A stretch of DNA of 64,000 nucleotides, taken from contig NZ_RAZT01000006.1 in NCBI RefSeq assembly GCF_003626635.1, positions 354,791 through 418,790 on the forward strand, read 5' to 3'. Within the stretch, counting starts at the first letter, position 1. Each line of letters starts with the position of its first letter. This DNA comes from Micromonospora musae (GTDB lineage: Bacteria; Actinomycetota; Actinomycetes; Mycobacteriales; Micromonosporaceae). Made by a program: the position numbers and the translations under genes. Positions 25,420 through 34,455 of the stretch are shown one piece after another. The notes beneath the pieces were generated by a model. The model saw only the letters and a program-made list of their open reading frames with translations, searched no databases and was not told the DNA's origin.

Positions 25420-26898
25420 TTACTTGTCGCACGAGTTCCAACAGATCTTGTCGTCCGGCTTGCCGGCCAGCTTGCCGTCGAACCGCAGGACGTCGACGCC
25501 CCGGTTGTAGTCCGCGACGTAGACCAGCCCGTTGTGCCAGTAGACGGCCGACGCCGAACCGCCGGTCACGCCCTCCCCTGCCGGCACCCGGAAGTAGCCG
25601 ACCTGGGTCGGGTTCCTCGGGTCCGACACGTCGATGAAGCGGGTGCCCTGCCCGTACCACCCCTGCGCCACGATGTTGCCGTTCACCGTGAACCAGTGCG
25701 CGGAGCAGCTACCGGTGGTAGCCGAGCCCTCCTTGCCCCACGGCGACCAGTGGCTGATCAGGTCCAGCCGGAACGGATTCTCCGGCGTGGAACGCCAGCC
25801 CTCACCGTCGTAGCTGCCCTTCAACGAGGCGATCTTGAACTCACCCGCCTGGGAGCAGGTCGTGATGTTCTCGTTGGTGATGTAGAGCAGCTCGCCCTTG
25901 TCGAAGCCGCGGACCTTCTCCGTGTTGTGGTACGCGTTGTGGTCGAAGAAGTCGAAGAACTCGGTGCCCGCCGGGTTGGTGGCCACGACGGTCCCGCCCG
26001 CGTACGGCACCGGGTCGTACGCCGTCGCGACGCGCTTGCGCTTCAGCACCGGGTCGTAATGCCTGCCCTGGGTCCAGTAGCCACGTACGCCACCCTCACC
26101 GGAGGCCCAGGCGATGCCGTTCTTGTCGACGTCGACACTGTGCACGTAGTCGGTGACGCCGTCGTGCCGACCGAGATCGACCGCCTGGTCGAAGGTGTAC
26201 GGGTGCTTGATGTCGTGGATGTCGGTCACCCGCACCGGCACACCCTTCCAGGAGGGATCCTGGCCTGGCGTCCCCGTGTTGGCCGGACCGACCGACCAGA
26301 GGTACTTGCAGTCGTTGATGCAGGTGGCCGTGTGCCCGGCCGGAATCGGGTGGAAGGTAACGACTTCCGGCTTCCACGGATTCTTGACATCGACGATGTA
26401 GACACCGGACTGACCGGTCGAGACGGTGCCACCGAAGCCACGCGGGTCCCGGGTGAGAAAGACCAGCTTGCGCTTCGGGTCGACGGTCATGTTCTCGCCT
26501 TCCCAGAACCTGTCCTGGGTGTCCCCCGGCAGGCGCAGCTCAGCCGCCGTGATCTTCGAGACCAGGGCCGGGTGCTTGGGGTTCTTCAGCGACCAGACGG
26601 CGAGACCGCCGGTGCCGTTGGCGAACATGAAGTCGTAGCCGTACTTCTTGTAGTTGATGAAGTTCAGCGCCGAGTAGCCGCTGACTCCCCTGACGTTGTC
26701 GATGAACGTGACGTTGCCTTTGACGGCGGTCGTCGGCACATTGTGAACGTCGTCCAAGACCCCGCCGCCGTGGGCGGAGTTGTCCGACGGGCTCGATGCC
26801 GGCCCGGCGGCGAATGCCGCGCCGGCTCCACCGAGCTGCACTGCCGCAGCCATCGCCAGCGCGACTGCGCCCGCGACGAGGGGCTTCGCTTTCACCAC
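25420..26898 (-). CDS. secreted LVIVD-repeat beta-propeller-like protein
   Basis: A 492-residue exported protein with a Sec signal (about residues 1-30, ending AAFA). It contains several LVIVD-type blades (GGLAVWSLKNPKHPALVSK, GVYIVDVKNPWKPEVV, RFIDVSDPRNPTQVGYF, GVDVLRFDGK), expected to form a propeller. Histidines such as HGGG, HNAYHNTEK and SAHWF are frequent, and two Cys pairs (CINDC, CWNSC) suggest disulfides. The enzyme activity, if any, is unknown. It leads the leftward operon with the binding protein, copCD, lipoprotein and ycnI genes, so it may take part in extracellular metal or redox chemistry. Confidence 0.82.
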   Translation of the reverse strand: MVKAKPLVAGAVALAMAAAVQLGGAGAAFAAGPASSPSDNSAHGGGVLDDVHNVPTTAVKGNVTFIDNVRGVSGYSALNFINYKKYGYDFMFANGTGGLAVWSLKNPKHPALVSKITAAELRLPGDTQDRFWEGENMTVDPKRKLVFLTRDPRGFGGTVSTGQSGVYIVDVKNPWKPEVVTFHPIPAGHTATCINDCKYLWSVGPANTGTPGQDPSWKGVPVRVTDIHDIKHPYTFDQAVDLGRHDGVTDYVHSVDVDKNGIAWASGEGGVRGYWTQGRHYDPVLKRKRVATAYDPVPYAGGTVVATNPAGTEFFDFFDHNAYHNTEKVRGFDKGELLYITNENITTCSQAGEFKIASLKGSYDGEGWRSTPENPFRLDLISHWSPWGKEGSATTGSCSAHWFTVNGNIVAQGWYGQGTRFIDVSDPRNPTQVGYFRVPAGEGVTGGSASAVYWHNGLVYVADYNRGVDVLRFDGKLAGKPDDKICWNSCDK

Positions 26899-27371
26899 AT
26901 TTCTCCCTTGGCAATTCTCCCTTGGTGACTCTCAGCGCAGCTTGGACACCGCGCAGCCGAAGAGCGCACGGATCATGACACTAAGGACGGCACGAGCGGA
27001 CCGTCATGGTGCAGTTGTCGAGGAAGGCGGCCCTGCCACTACGTCAATCGTCGTGATCATGCAACGGCGCACGTCAGCCGAGCTGTCGCGGCTCTGCGCT
27101 GCGCCCGCCAACTGCGGCGTACGGTGACCGTCCGAGTACGCCGAGCACGCTCCCACGGGCGGCGCCGGCCTGCGCGCGGGCTGTCGCCTACGTCAAGTGC
27201 CGGACAGCCGGGGGCAGCCGGTGAGCCGGCATCGGCACCGACCTCGTGCAGGCAGCGCTGAAGGCGACGCCAGTGCGGTCACCCGGGCCGAGCGGGAGTC
27301 GCGGTGATCGCCGGGAAACCCGGCTCGACCGAGTCCGGCGAAACCCCGGACCGCACTGCGCCAGGGACGGG
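26899..27371. other. intergenic stretch upstream of the LVIVD operon
   Basis: It contains the presumed promoter of the leftward operon. A minus-strand ATG overlapping the ABC-2 relic stop opens a short frame without recognisable motifs. A CAGTGCGGTC sequence and its inverted copy lie about 80 bases apart near 27270-27356; I attach no function to them. Confidence 0.35.
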
Positions 27372-27638
27372 TCATCGGCTGACCACCTTGCGGTAACGCC
27401 AGACCGCCAGCGGGACGCAGACCGCCAGGATCAGCACCGCCCAGCCCAGCGAGGCCGCGACCGGATCGCGGAGCGGCCACGCCCGCGGTGACGCCAGCGC
27501 GGGACTGATGCTGCCGAAATGAACCCGGACGGCCTGCACCACCGCCGAGACCGGGTTCCACTGCGCGACCGCCCGCAGGGCCGGATGCAGGTTGCCGGTG
27601 GCGATGAACGTGTTGGCCACGAGTGGCCGGGTCGTACC
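27372..27638 (-). pseudogene. C-terminal fragment of an ABC-2 type permease
   Basis: About 88 codons read RPLVANTFIATGNLHPAL, then AVAQWNPVSAVVQAVR, and end in a hydrophobic helix (LGWAVLILAVCVPLAVWRYR). This is the characteristic end of DrrB-like ABC-2 drug-export permeases. The upstream two thirds are absent: the frame breaks at about 27638 and joins unrelated coding-like sequence. No ATPase partner is present. It is a relic of a transporter lost by deletion. Confidence 0.7.
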
Positions 27639-27999
27639 CGAGACCTTCGACGAGGGCGATCAGGGTACCCCGCTCAGTTTCCTGCTCGGTGGTGTCCAGC
27701 AGCCGCTCGGCCGGGTAGGCGTCCAGCATCGCAAACGTCGCCACGGTCTCGCCGCGACGCCGCCCGGTTCGGCTGAGGACCTCTTCGCGCAGGTCACGGT
27801 CGTACCGGGCCGCCGACACACGGTCTCGACGGATGTCCTAAACGGGCGCTCGAAATCCCTGCACGTGTTCGGTGCCCCTCCGACGCGCGGCCAAATACAT
27901 TGATCAACGATGATCACAAAACCGGCGAGGAAGCTGGTGGCGGTCGCGGCCGCAGGGAGCCCGGCCGGTCATAGACCAAGGAGAAGAGGACCGAAATTG
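27639..27999. other. gene debris and promoter region before the M14 peptidase
   Basis: A minus-strand frame from 27819 reads ETVATFAMLDAYPAERLL and then ERGTLIALVEGLGYDP, which looks like real protein sequence, but it fuses out of frame with the permease relic at about 27638 and I cannot identify it. The rightmost part contains an AAGGAGAAGAGGA ribosome site for the peptidase. Confidence 0.35.
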
Positions 28000-29220
28000 G
28001 TGGCTACATTACCTGGCATACGCCGAGTGTTCGGGATCGGCGTCTTGGCCGCACTGGCGTTCACGTCGGTCGCGATGGTCGAGTCACCGTCGCCGGTCAG
28101 AGCGGAGCCCTCGCAGTGCAATGAGTTCCCGGAAGGCCAGGGAAGCGAGACGGTCGAGGGGTATTACCAGCCTGCGGAAATCGAGCGCGTGGTCCAGCAG
28201 CTTGAGCACACGGGCCAGGGTGTGAACACCGACGTTATTGGGACGTCGAACCAGGGACGACCGATCTACTCGGTCCGAGTGGGCTCCGGCGACAAGGTCG
28301 TCTTCCTACAGGCCGGAATCCATGCGAACGAGCCAACGGGAACGATCGCACTCGTCAACGTGCTCAAGAGCTTGAGCGACAGCTCGCGTCGATCGCAGCA
28401 GGTCCGCGAGGCCGTGACCATTGTCGCGGTCCCGCAGCTGAACCCGGACGGGGCTGTACCGTACCAGCGGGAGAACCACCAGACCTGGGACGATACGGTC
28501 GCGATGTTCCCGCAGCTGGCGGGCGCGCCGTCGGCGTTCTACCATTCGCTTCCCGGACCCCGGTTCTGGTCCGATCCGCGGGTACCCGGCTTCGACCTGA
28601 ACCGCGACTTCAACCCGGACTTCGACTATGCGCCGCAGGCGGGGCATCTTCCCGGCGGCGGTTCGGTGCGCGGCATGTACCTCACCCCCGAGGCGCGGGC
28701 TTCGCGCGACCTGTACACAGAGCTGGAGCAGGAGTTCGGTCTCGTAGACGTGTTCGTGGACCTGCACAATCAGGCGCCCTGCAACACGTTCGATGACGGC
28801 GAAGCGCATACTCCCGACCTGCACACGCCGATGTCGATCTCGGCGCAGTTCCTCCGTGACCCCGGCTCGCACGGCGCTGGGACCGCGTATCCGAACTTCG
28901 GCTGGGACGCGTCACGCCGCGCAAACGTCGCCGCCTGGGAGGGCGTCCAGCGCGGAGGCTCGACGTTTTCCGGCGTGACCCGTTACCCGCAGAACCTCGA
29001 CCTAGCCGGCTCGGCCAACGCCACCTACCAGCTGCGTGGCAGCGCAAGCGTGCTGATGGAGGCCGGCCGTCAGCGCCACGCCAACCCGCAGTGGCGGCAC
29101 GGATTCATCGCGAAGGTCCACGAACTGGCGATGATGGGAATCATCGACTCCCTCGTCGACAATACCTTCGAAGACATCGATCCTTACCGCTACGAGGAAA
29201 TTCCGGTCCGCAACGGCTGA
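28000..29220 (+). CDS. secreted M14 zinc carboxypeptidase
   Basis: A 406-residue exported metallopeptidase. The GTG at 28000 is preferred because AAGGAGAAGAGGA precedes it and a Sec signal (FGIGVLAALAFTSVAM) follows; an in-frame ATG at 27910 lacks a ribosome site. The M14 zinc ligands are His and Glu in GIHANEPTG and His in VDLHNQ; the catalytic Glu is in VLMEAGRQ. PQLNPDG and FDLNRDFN are also family motifs. It cleaves C-terminal residues from peptides or removes amino acids from cell-wall or gamma-linked peptides; the exact specificity is unclear. It is single, and followed by a hairpin at 29233. Confidence 0.88.
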   Translation: MATLPGIRRVFGIGVLAALAFTSVAMVESPSPVRAEPSQCNEFPEGQGSETVEGYYQPAEIERVVQQLEHTGQGVNTDVIGTSNQGRPIYSVRVGSGDKVVFLQAGIHANEPTGTIALVNVLKSLSDSSRRSQQVREAVTIVAVPQLNPDGAVPYQRENHQTWDDTVAMFPQLAGAPSAFYHSLPGPRFWSDPRVPGFDLNRDFNPDFDYAPQAGHLPGGGSVRGMYLTPEARASRDLYTELEQEFGLVDVFVDLHNQAPCNTFDDGEAHTPDLHTPMSISAQFLRDPGSHGAGTAYPNFGWDASRRANVAAWEGVQRGGSTFSGVTRYPQNLDLAGSANATYQLRGSASVLMEAGRQRHANPQWRHGFIAKVHELAMMGIIDSLVDNTFEDIDPYRYEEIPVRNG

Positions 29221-29232
29221 TCGGGAAGACGC

Positions 29233-29272
29233 GACCAGTGTGCCGCTCGCTGGCTGGGGCGGCTCACTGGTC
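29233..29272 (+). terminator. hairpin terminator after M14 peptidase
   Basis: GACCAGTG at 29233-29240 pairs with CACTGGTC at 29265-29272. A nested CCGC/GCGG stem (29243-29246 with 29259-29262) lengthens the fold. It begins 13 bases after the stop codon. Confidence 0.65.
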
Positions 29273-29773
29273 TACAAACGACACCGCGAACCGAGCCGGC
29301 CGACTGGAGGTGAGGCTGCAACGCCTGCGTGGGCGAGGCGGGCGTTGTCCCGAGCAGGGCATGCGTGGCTTGCATGGCTGAGGCCGCCAATGCCCCGCGG
29401 ATTCGGTTCCCGTTCGAGCTACGCCCGCTGGCCCCGGTGCATCGAAGCCGACTCTGAGCGAGGCCGAACACCGCGCGGCCTCGATCAACTGCATCGGGAC
29501 GAGTACGCGGAGATGTCCGTGGCGCAGGTGGGCCCACCCCGACCGGCTTACCCGCCGCCCCCGACCCCCGGCCCTGCCCGACATCGTGTGGATCAACAAA
29601 CCAGCAGCTCAGCCCGCAAGTTACAGAACACCTGACCACGAAAACGTCTCACTTGACTTGACAGCTTCCGCTGCCGCGCGCAGAGGGCAGTCTGTGTGGT
29701 GGACCAAGCGCCGTCCACGCCGTCCGCTGGCCTACCACAATGCCCGGGCCGTGCCTGGTGCAGGTGGATTGAG
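29273..29773. other. gene-free stretch
   Basis: About 500 bases with no frame that has family motifs, a credible start or a ribosome site. GC content is similar to the surroundings. It marks the left side of the accessory region. Confidence 0.45.
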
Positions 29774-30652
29774 TCAGCCAGCCGGGAATGTGCCGGGTTC
29801 GCGCCGCGCGGCGTAGCGGTCGAGCAGGATCGGTACACCCGTGTGCACCCACCATGGAACGTGGACGGCGCCGGCAGACATGCCGTGGCCCGGGTCGAAC
29901 TCGGGGACGTATATTGCTCCGACGCGGTCGTGCCACGGTGCCGATTCGCGGCTGGTGAGATGTTCGCCGACAACCTGCTCGATGGTGTCCATGATGAGCG
30001 TCCGTAGGGTGAACCAGTCGTCTGGCAGCGGCGTATCGGCGAACCGCGCGCGAAGTTCTAGCCAGAGGTAGAAATCGCCGCGCAGCGAGTACTGGATCGG
30101 CTCGCGCTCAAACAAGGAGCCGACGCTGTCTGTGTCGAAGGGCGGCGGACACCGAACCCAGACGGCCGCGCGGGTTCGCTTGTGCATGGCTTCGTCGAAT
30201 GCGACGAGCCGCACCTCGTCGACGCCCGTCTCGGCGGCCGCGATGGTCTCGATCGCCGCCTCGATGGCATCGGCGTGTGGCCAGCCGCCGACGCCGGTGC
30301 TGATCAGCGGGAACGCGACGCTGCGGGCGCCCAGTTCGTCGGCGACCTCCAGCGCGCACCGGTAACACGACTCCAGCAGGGAGCGGTCGCGCTGCCCGGC
30401 GTGGTAGTTGGGGCCGACGGTGTGGATGACCCACCGGGCGGGCAGGTCGCCCGCCGTGGTCCATCCGGCGTCGCCGGTGGCGAGGCCGTCAGGAAACCGG
30501 GCGAGGCAGTCACGCAGGATCGCCGGGCCTCCGCCGCGATGGATCGCGCCATCCACACCACCACCTCCGCGCATCGCCTTGTTCGCCGCGTTGACGACGG
30601 CGTCCACATCCTGCGTCGTGATGTCCCCGAGCACGGCGGTGATGACTGGCAC
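29774..30652 (-). CDS. macro-domain protein with C-terminal extension
   Basis: A protein of about 292 residues starting at GTG 30652. Residues 1-165 are a macro domain: GDITTQDVDAVVNAANKAM, GGGGVDGAIH, HTVGPNYH and STGVGGWPHADAIEAA line the ADP-ribose pocket as in O-acetyl-ADP-ribose deacetylases and ADP-ribosyl hydrolases. The remaining 125 residues (LFEREPIQYSLRGDFYLW, VPEFDPGHGMSAGAVHVPWW) form an extra domain that recurs in actinobacterial proteins; its function is unknown to me. It would remove or read ADP-ribose on a macromolecule. The next genes rightward are on the other strand. Confidence 0.85.
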   Translation of the reverse strand: MPVITAVLGDITTQDVDAVVNAANKAMRGGGGVDGAIHRGGGPAILRDCLARFPDGLATGDAGWTTAGDLPARWVIHTVGPNYHAGQRDRSLLESCYRCALEVADELGARSVAFPLISTGVGGWPHADAIEAAIETIAAAETGVDEVRLVAFDEAMHKRTRAAVWVRCPPPFDTDSVGSLFEREPIQYSLRGDFYLWLELRARFADTPLPDDWFTLRTLIMDTIEQVVGEHLTSRESAPWHDRVGAIYVPEFDPGHGMSAGAVHVPWWVHTGVPILLDRYAARREPGTFPAG

Positions 30653-31007
30653 GGCATCAGTCTGCCCGGAGGCACCGACAGAGCAGCGACCAGCCGGCAC
30701 AAAGCTTCCCGCTCTTGCCGCCAGCTACACCACCTGACCGAAAGCCCGTCGTGCCTCTACAAGCTGATCGTTCTATTCGCCGCCCTCCCATCCGGTGAGC
30801 AGCTATGGATCTCCTGTAACAGCACCGCAGTCCTCGACGCCTACCTATAGAAGTCGGGGTACGCGGCCTCCGTGGCGGTCGGGGCTCCGGCTCCAGATTT
30901 GGGCCACCTTGTCGAAGAGACACGGCGAGGCCGCCGGGACCAGCCTTGACTCAGCCCAGTTGCCGGTCCCATCACCTGCCAGAGTCGCCGGCCAAGGGGA
31001 GACCGTG

Positions 31008-31199
31008 ATGGACACCGCCTCGCAACAAAACGTTCAGGCGCCACCACCAGCGCCGGAGCAACGGTCTGCGACGTGCCGAAACTGTGGGGAGTCCCTGTTT
31101 CACGAGTGGTTGTGGGGCTGGATGCACGAGGGCGACCGCTACCTGTGCCGAAATCCCACCACGGGTGAAATGCTGTGTGCGCCGGCTACGCCCGCCTGA
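31008..31199 (+). CDS. 63-residue Cys-rich zinc-ribbon-like miniprotein
   Basis: A small protein with a good ribosome site (AAGGGGAG, 6-base spacing). A Pro-rich N-terminus is followed by CRNCGESLFHEWLWGW, YLCRNP and EMLC. Two closely spaced Cys and two later Cys suggest a zinc ribbon. It overlaps the start of the Cas6e-like gene by 23 bases, so the two are probably co-translated. There is no signal peptide. The role is unknown; RNA or protein binding is possible. Confidence 0.6.
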   Translation: MDTASQQNVQAPPPAPEQRSATCRNCGESLFHEWLWGWMHEGDRYLCRNPTTGEMLCAPATPA

Positions 31200-31767
31200 T
31201 CTCTTGTCGCCACGGCCGACCGCCCTGCACCGCAGGGCAATGTCCCTGGTGCCGGACGGCCTGGGCGGGCAGCCACGACACCACGCGGGTGTCCTCTTCC
31301 GGCTCGACCACACCACCGCCGGTCCAGTGCTGCTGATCCAGACCACCCTGCCACCCGACCCGGCCCGGCTGCCCGACGGCTACGGCACCATCGACACCCG
31401 CGACGTCAGCCCCCTACTCAAGGCCCTGCCCACCGGAATGGCGGTGCACTACCGGATCGCCGCCAACGCGTCCAGACGAGCCTGGAAGGGGGACAGCGCC
31501 GGCAAGATCGTCGCCCTGTCCGGCCAACAGGCCGAGCAGTGGTGGCAGCGCAAAGCCGACGCCCACGGCCTCGACCTACGCCGCCTACGCGCACAGCCGC
31601 AACCAGCAGCCCGTGGTCGCGCCGTCCCGGTACGCCACGCCATCACGCTCTTCGAGGGGCAGGCCGTAATCGCCGACGCGGACCAGGTTCGCACGGCTGT
31701 GCCGTCCGGTATCGGCCGCGGCCGCTCGTTCGGCTGCGGACTGCTCAGCCTCGCGCCAACCCAGTGA
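31177..31767 (+). CDS. cas6e: orphan Cas6e (CasE/Cse3)-like CRISPR RNA endonuclease
   Basis: A 196-residue protein from GTG 31177. It matches the type I-E crRNA-processing RAMP protein Cas6e. The segment TALHRRAMSLVPDG contains the His expected in the catalytic position near residue 18. GVLFRLD, PVLLIQTTLPP, VHYRIAANASRRA and WWQRKADAHGL follow in family order. The C-terminal Gly-rich RNA-binding loop GIGRGRSFGCGLL is diagnostic. The first strand is less hydrophobic than usual, so the extreme N-terminus may be eroded. No other cas gene or repeat array is in the window. It would cleave a CRISPR repeat hairpin supplied elsewhere, or is a survivor of a lost system. Confidence 0.75.
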   Translation: MRRLRPPDLLSPRPTALHRRAMSLVPDGLGGQPRHHAGVLFRLDHTTAGPVLLIQTTLPPDPARLPDGYGTIDTRDVSPLLKALPTGMAVHYRIAANASRRAWKGDSAGKIVALSGQQAEQWWQRKADAHGLDLRRLRAQPQPAARGRAVPVRHAITLFEGQAVIADADQVRTAVPSGIGRGRSFGCGLLSLAPTQ

Positions 31768-31835
31768 GCGCGAAAGCCCGACAGCGGCTCGCCGCGCCGC
31801 CCCTGGCCATGCTGCCCCGCGTGGCGGACTCGCAA

Positions 31836-33284
31836 TCAGTCAGATTGACGGTCTGCCCAGGCTCGCGACTCGACTCGCTGGCCACGATTGCCCTCGGATT
31901 CGGTGAGGAGCAACTCCCATTCCTTCTCCAGGGCTTGAGTGATTCGATGGTCGCGGGCGATGGCTTCTTTGAACCAGGCGATGGTGGCGGGTGCCATGGC
32001 GAGTATCTGGTTGTAGTTGAGGGCGGCCGGGTTCATGCCGAACAGCAGCCCGGTCTTGAGGAGCGTGCCTGAGGTGGCGATGGTGTGCGCGAGCAGCAGC
32101 ATGGAGGTGAGTTTGGCGTGCTCCAGTTTCCGTTGCGCGGCGGTACCACCGGTGGCATAGCTCTTGAGAAGCCAGTACCCGCGGATGATCGCGGACACGA
32201 CGCCAGGAGTGATGCCCATCGTGAAGAAGTGGCGCAGGTCGTAGCCGTTCGTATACATGTAGCGGGCGACCTCGGTCCAGGGCACCTTGACACCGGAGGG
32301 GTCCAAGGCGAACGGGGAACCAACCTGTCCGAGCTGAAGCAGGCTGAAGAATGGGGGCTGCAGGCCGGCGGGAGTGTAGACGTCCGAGAGCAGATGGCGC
32401 ACCTGGGTGATGAGCGCGTTGATCAGGTCGACCGGGTCGTAGTGGGTGGCGACCTGGACCAGTTGTCCTGCCTTGTCGATGTAGGTGCCAGTGCCGCCGA
32501 TGAGATCTGCCACGCCGAAGAGGAAACCCAGGGCTGGATCGTGGCCGAGGCTCTGGAGCCGATGGGTATACGACGACATGCCGCTGACCAGGCCCCCGGT
32601 GGCCCACGTGGTGGGAGCGTCATACGGCACTTTGGCCAGCTTCTCGAACCTCTTGAAGAATCGGGCGTGGATGTCTTGAGCCCGATCCTTGTCCTGGAGC
32701 CACTTGGTGAGGGGCGATCCCGCGTACTCCTTACCTAGGAAGGTGGAACCCTGGGGGATGCGGACGAGGATGACGTCAAGGAGGGTCGCGAGGGCTCCGG
32801 CAACTAGGACGACCGTCCAGTCGGTGTTGTCCCAGCTGACGTCGCCGTGTTCCTCGGCGTAGCTGCGCAGGCTGCGAGCTATCTGGCCGGAGGGAAGAAC
32901 CTGCTGGAGCGGGTCCCGGGTCAGATCGATACCTAACAGATCCAACCGGGCTTCGGCAAGCCTGACGAGTTGATCGAAGTCGCCATCAGTCGGGACGACA
33001 GGCACGGCGTAACGGCGGTAGCTCGATGTCTCGACACTCACGGCGGCCACTGCGCTCGATTGGGACTCTTGAGCTGGGACGAGGACGCCCATTGCTTGGA
33101 GACGGGCGCGCACCGCGTCGAACTCGGATTCGACCGAGTCCAGGATGTCGGTGACGCGAAGTTCGCGTTCGAGGACATCCTTGAGGTCGAATTCCACCTG
33201 GTCGAACAAGCCCCGCAGTTCGGTCAGCGTGACGGCTTGGTAAGCCACGACCACGGCAGGAGCCGAAAGCCGGTCACCCGACAC
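31836..33284 (-). CDS. uncharacterised protein with a membrane segment, paired with TerB-like protein
   Basis: A 482-residue protein with no recognised family. An N-terminal helical region (about 1-70, FDLKDVLERELRVTDILDSV) looks coiled. One clear membrane-type helix (TDWTVVLVAGALATLLDVIL) lies near residue 160. Further hydrophobic stretches (LGFLFGVADLIGGTGTYI, KLTSMLLLAHTIATSG) suggest membrane association. Its start overlaps the upstream gene by 11 bases, so the two products probably act together. The function is unknown. Confidence 0.65.
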   Translation of the reverse strand: MSGDRLSAPAVVVAYQAVTLTELRGLFDQVEFDLKDVLERELRVTDILDSVESEFDAVRARLQAMGVLVPAQESQSSAVAAVSVETSSYRRYAVPVVPTDGDFDQLVRLAEARLDLLGIDLTRDPLQQVLPSGQIARSLRSYAEEHGDVSWDNTDWTVVLVAGALATLLDVILVRIPQGSTFLGKEYAGSPLTKWLQDKDRAQDIHARFFKRFEKLAKVPYDAPTTWATGGLVSGMSSYTHRLQSLGHDPALGFLFGVADLIGGTGTYIDKAGQLVQVATHYDPVDLINALITQVRHLLSDVYTPAGLQPPFFSLLQLGQVGSPFALDPSGVKVPWTEVARYMYTNGYDLRHFFTMGITPGVVSAIIRGYWLLKSYATGGTAAQRKLEHAKLTSMLLLAHTIATSGTLLKTGLLFGMNPAALNYNQILAMAPATIAWFKEAIARDHRITQALEKEWELLLTESEGNRGQRVESRAWADRQSD

Positions 33285-34455
33285 TGAGTGGCTCCCGCCG
33301 TTCGAAGGCCTCCTGGCTGGTCTGCAGATTCACCAGGGCCGACTGAAAGGCGGCCAACTCAGCCTTGAGCGTGGCGAGTCGCTCCTCGTTCCTCGTGGTC
33401 TGGGTGAGGTAGGCCTCCATCCGGTGACCGAGCCCCGCGATGTCGTCGGTGAGCTCGGCCATCGCCTGCTGGTGATTCTTGACGACTTGCTGAATCAGAT
33501 GCTCCCGCCGATTCTCTCGTTCACGCTCGTTGGTGGCCAGCACCCAACGCGCCCCCTGATGGACCGCGACCCCGAGAATCACCACCGTGCCGATCCCGGT
33601 GACCATCGCGCTCAGTCCCAGCAGGCCGCCGAACCCCAGGGCCGCCAGACCCGAGGTGATTCCCGCCCCGCTGAGGCCGGAGACGCTGCCAGCAAGACTA
33701 ACTGCGGCGATCGGGGCACCGAACGCAGCAGCCTTGGCAGCGAGGTCCTTGGTGGTGGTCTCCAGCTGGCTGGTCGTGATCTTGCCGGAAGCGAAATCCT
33801 CTTCGGTAATCACAAACCGCTCGGTGGCCTCCACGACCTTGTCAGCTGACTCGGGGAACACGAGTCCTGCGACCAGCACGATTCGCTCGCGCTCGACGTC
33901 GGCGGCATGCCTGTCAGCACGCGAAATTCGCACCAGATCACGCACCAGCACCGTGAACACCGCCTCGCGCTGATCCTCCTCGAAGAGGTCGTGCAATTCC
34001 CTGGCCAGCTCCACCGTCGCTTCGGGAACCCCTGCGACGCTCGCTGCATCCCGTTGCGCCCCAGTAATTTCCCTGCGCAACTCCGATCGCGCCTCGCCGT
34101 CGAGGCCGATCGTCGATGCGAACAAGTACAGATTCGCGATCTCGCGAGGATCGAGGAGGCCGTCGACCAGCGCTAAGCTCACCAACACCCGGCAATAGAG
34201 CAGCTTCCCATCCGCGCTGAGCGCGGACAAGTCGCCGACATTGGCGGGGTTGCGGGACGACCAAGCCGACAGGCCGTCCTTGACTTCTCCGACCTTTGCC
34301 ATCACCTGCTCGGCGGACTGCTTCACCCTCTCCTGTGCATCGCCAGCGGCATCAGTGACAAGCTGCGTCGCGACGCTCGTGCTGTCGGCAACCATCCGTC
34401 CAGCGGCGTCCGCAACGCCCTTCAGCCGTCCAAGCCCAACTGCACGAAGGTCCAT
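33274..34455 (-). CDS. TerB-like/membrane-hairpin protein
   Basis: A 393-residue protein. The ATG at 34455 is chosen because GAAAGGG lies 6 bases upstream. After an amphipathic helix rich in Val/Ala, residues about 80-210 look like a TerB-type all-helical domain (LVSLALVDGLLDPREIANLY, then VFTVLVRDLVRISRADRH). A Gly/Ala/Ser-rich hydrophobic hairpin follows (GLAALGFGGLLGLSAMVTGI), then a long coiled coil. TerB-like domains occur in stress and phage-response systems. Together with the next gene this may be a membrane-associated two-component module. The assignment is by pattern only. Confidence 0.6.
   Translation of the reverse strand: MDLRAVGLGRLKGVADAAGRMVADSTSVATQLVTDAAGDAQERVKQSAEQVMAKVGEVKDGLSAWSSRNPANVGDLSALSADGKLLYCRVLVSLALVDGLLDPREIANLYLFASTIGLDGEARSELRREITGAQRDAASVAGVPEATVELARELHDLFEEDQREAVFTVLVRDLVRISRADRHAADVERERIVLVAGLVFPESADKVVEATERFVITEEDFASGKITTSQLETTTKDLAAKAAAFGAPIAAVSLAGSVSGLSGAGITSGLAALGFGGLLGLSAMVTGIGTVVILGVAVHQGARWVLATNERERENRREHLIQQVVKNHQQAMAELTDDIAGLGHRMEAYLTQTTRNEERLATLKAELAAFQSALVNLQTSQEAFERREPLSVG

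Noticed and set aside
31768..31835. CRISPR repeat or leader next to the Cas6e-like gene
   Set aside because: Neither this gap nor other nearby intergenic DNA contains repeated units with spacers.
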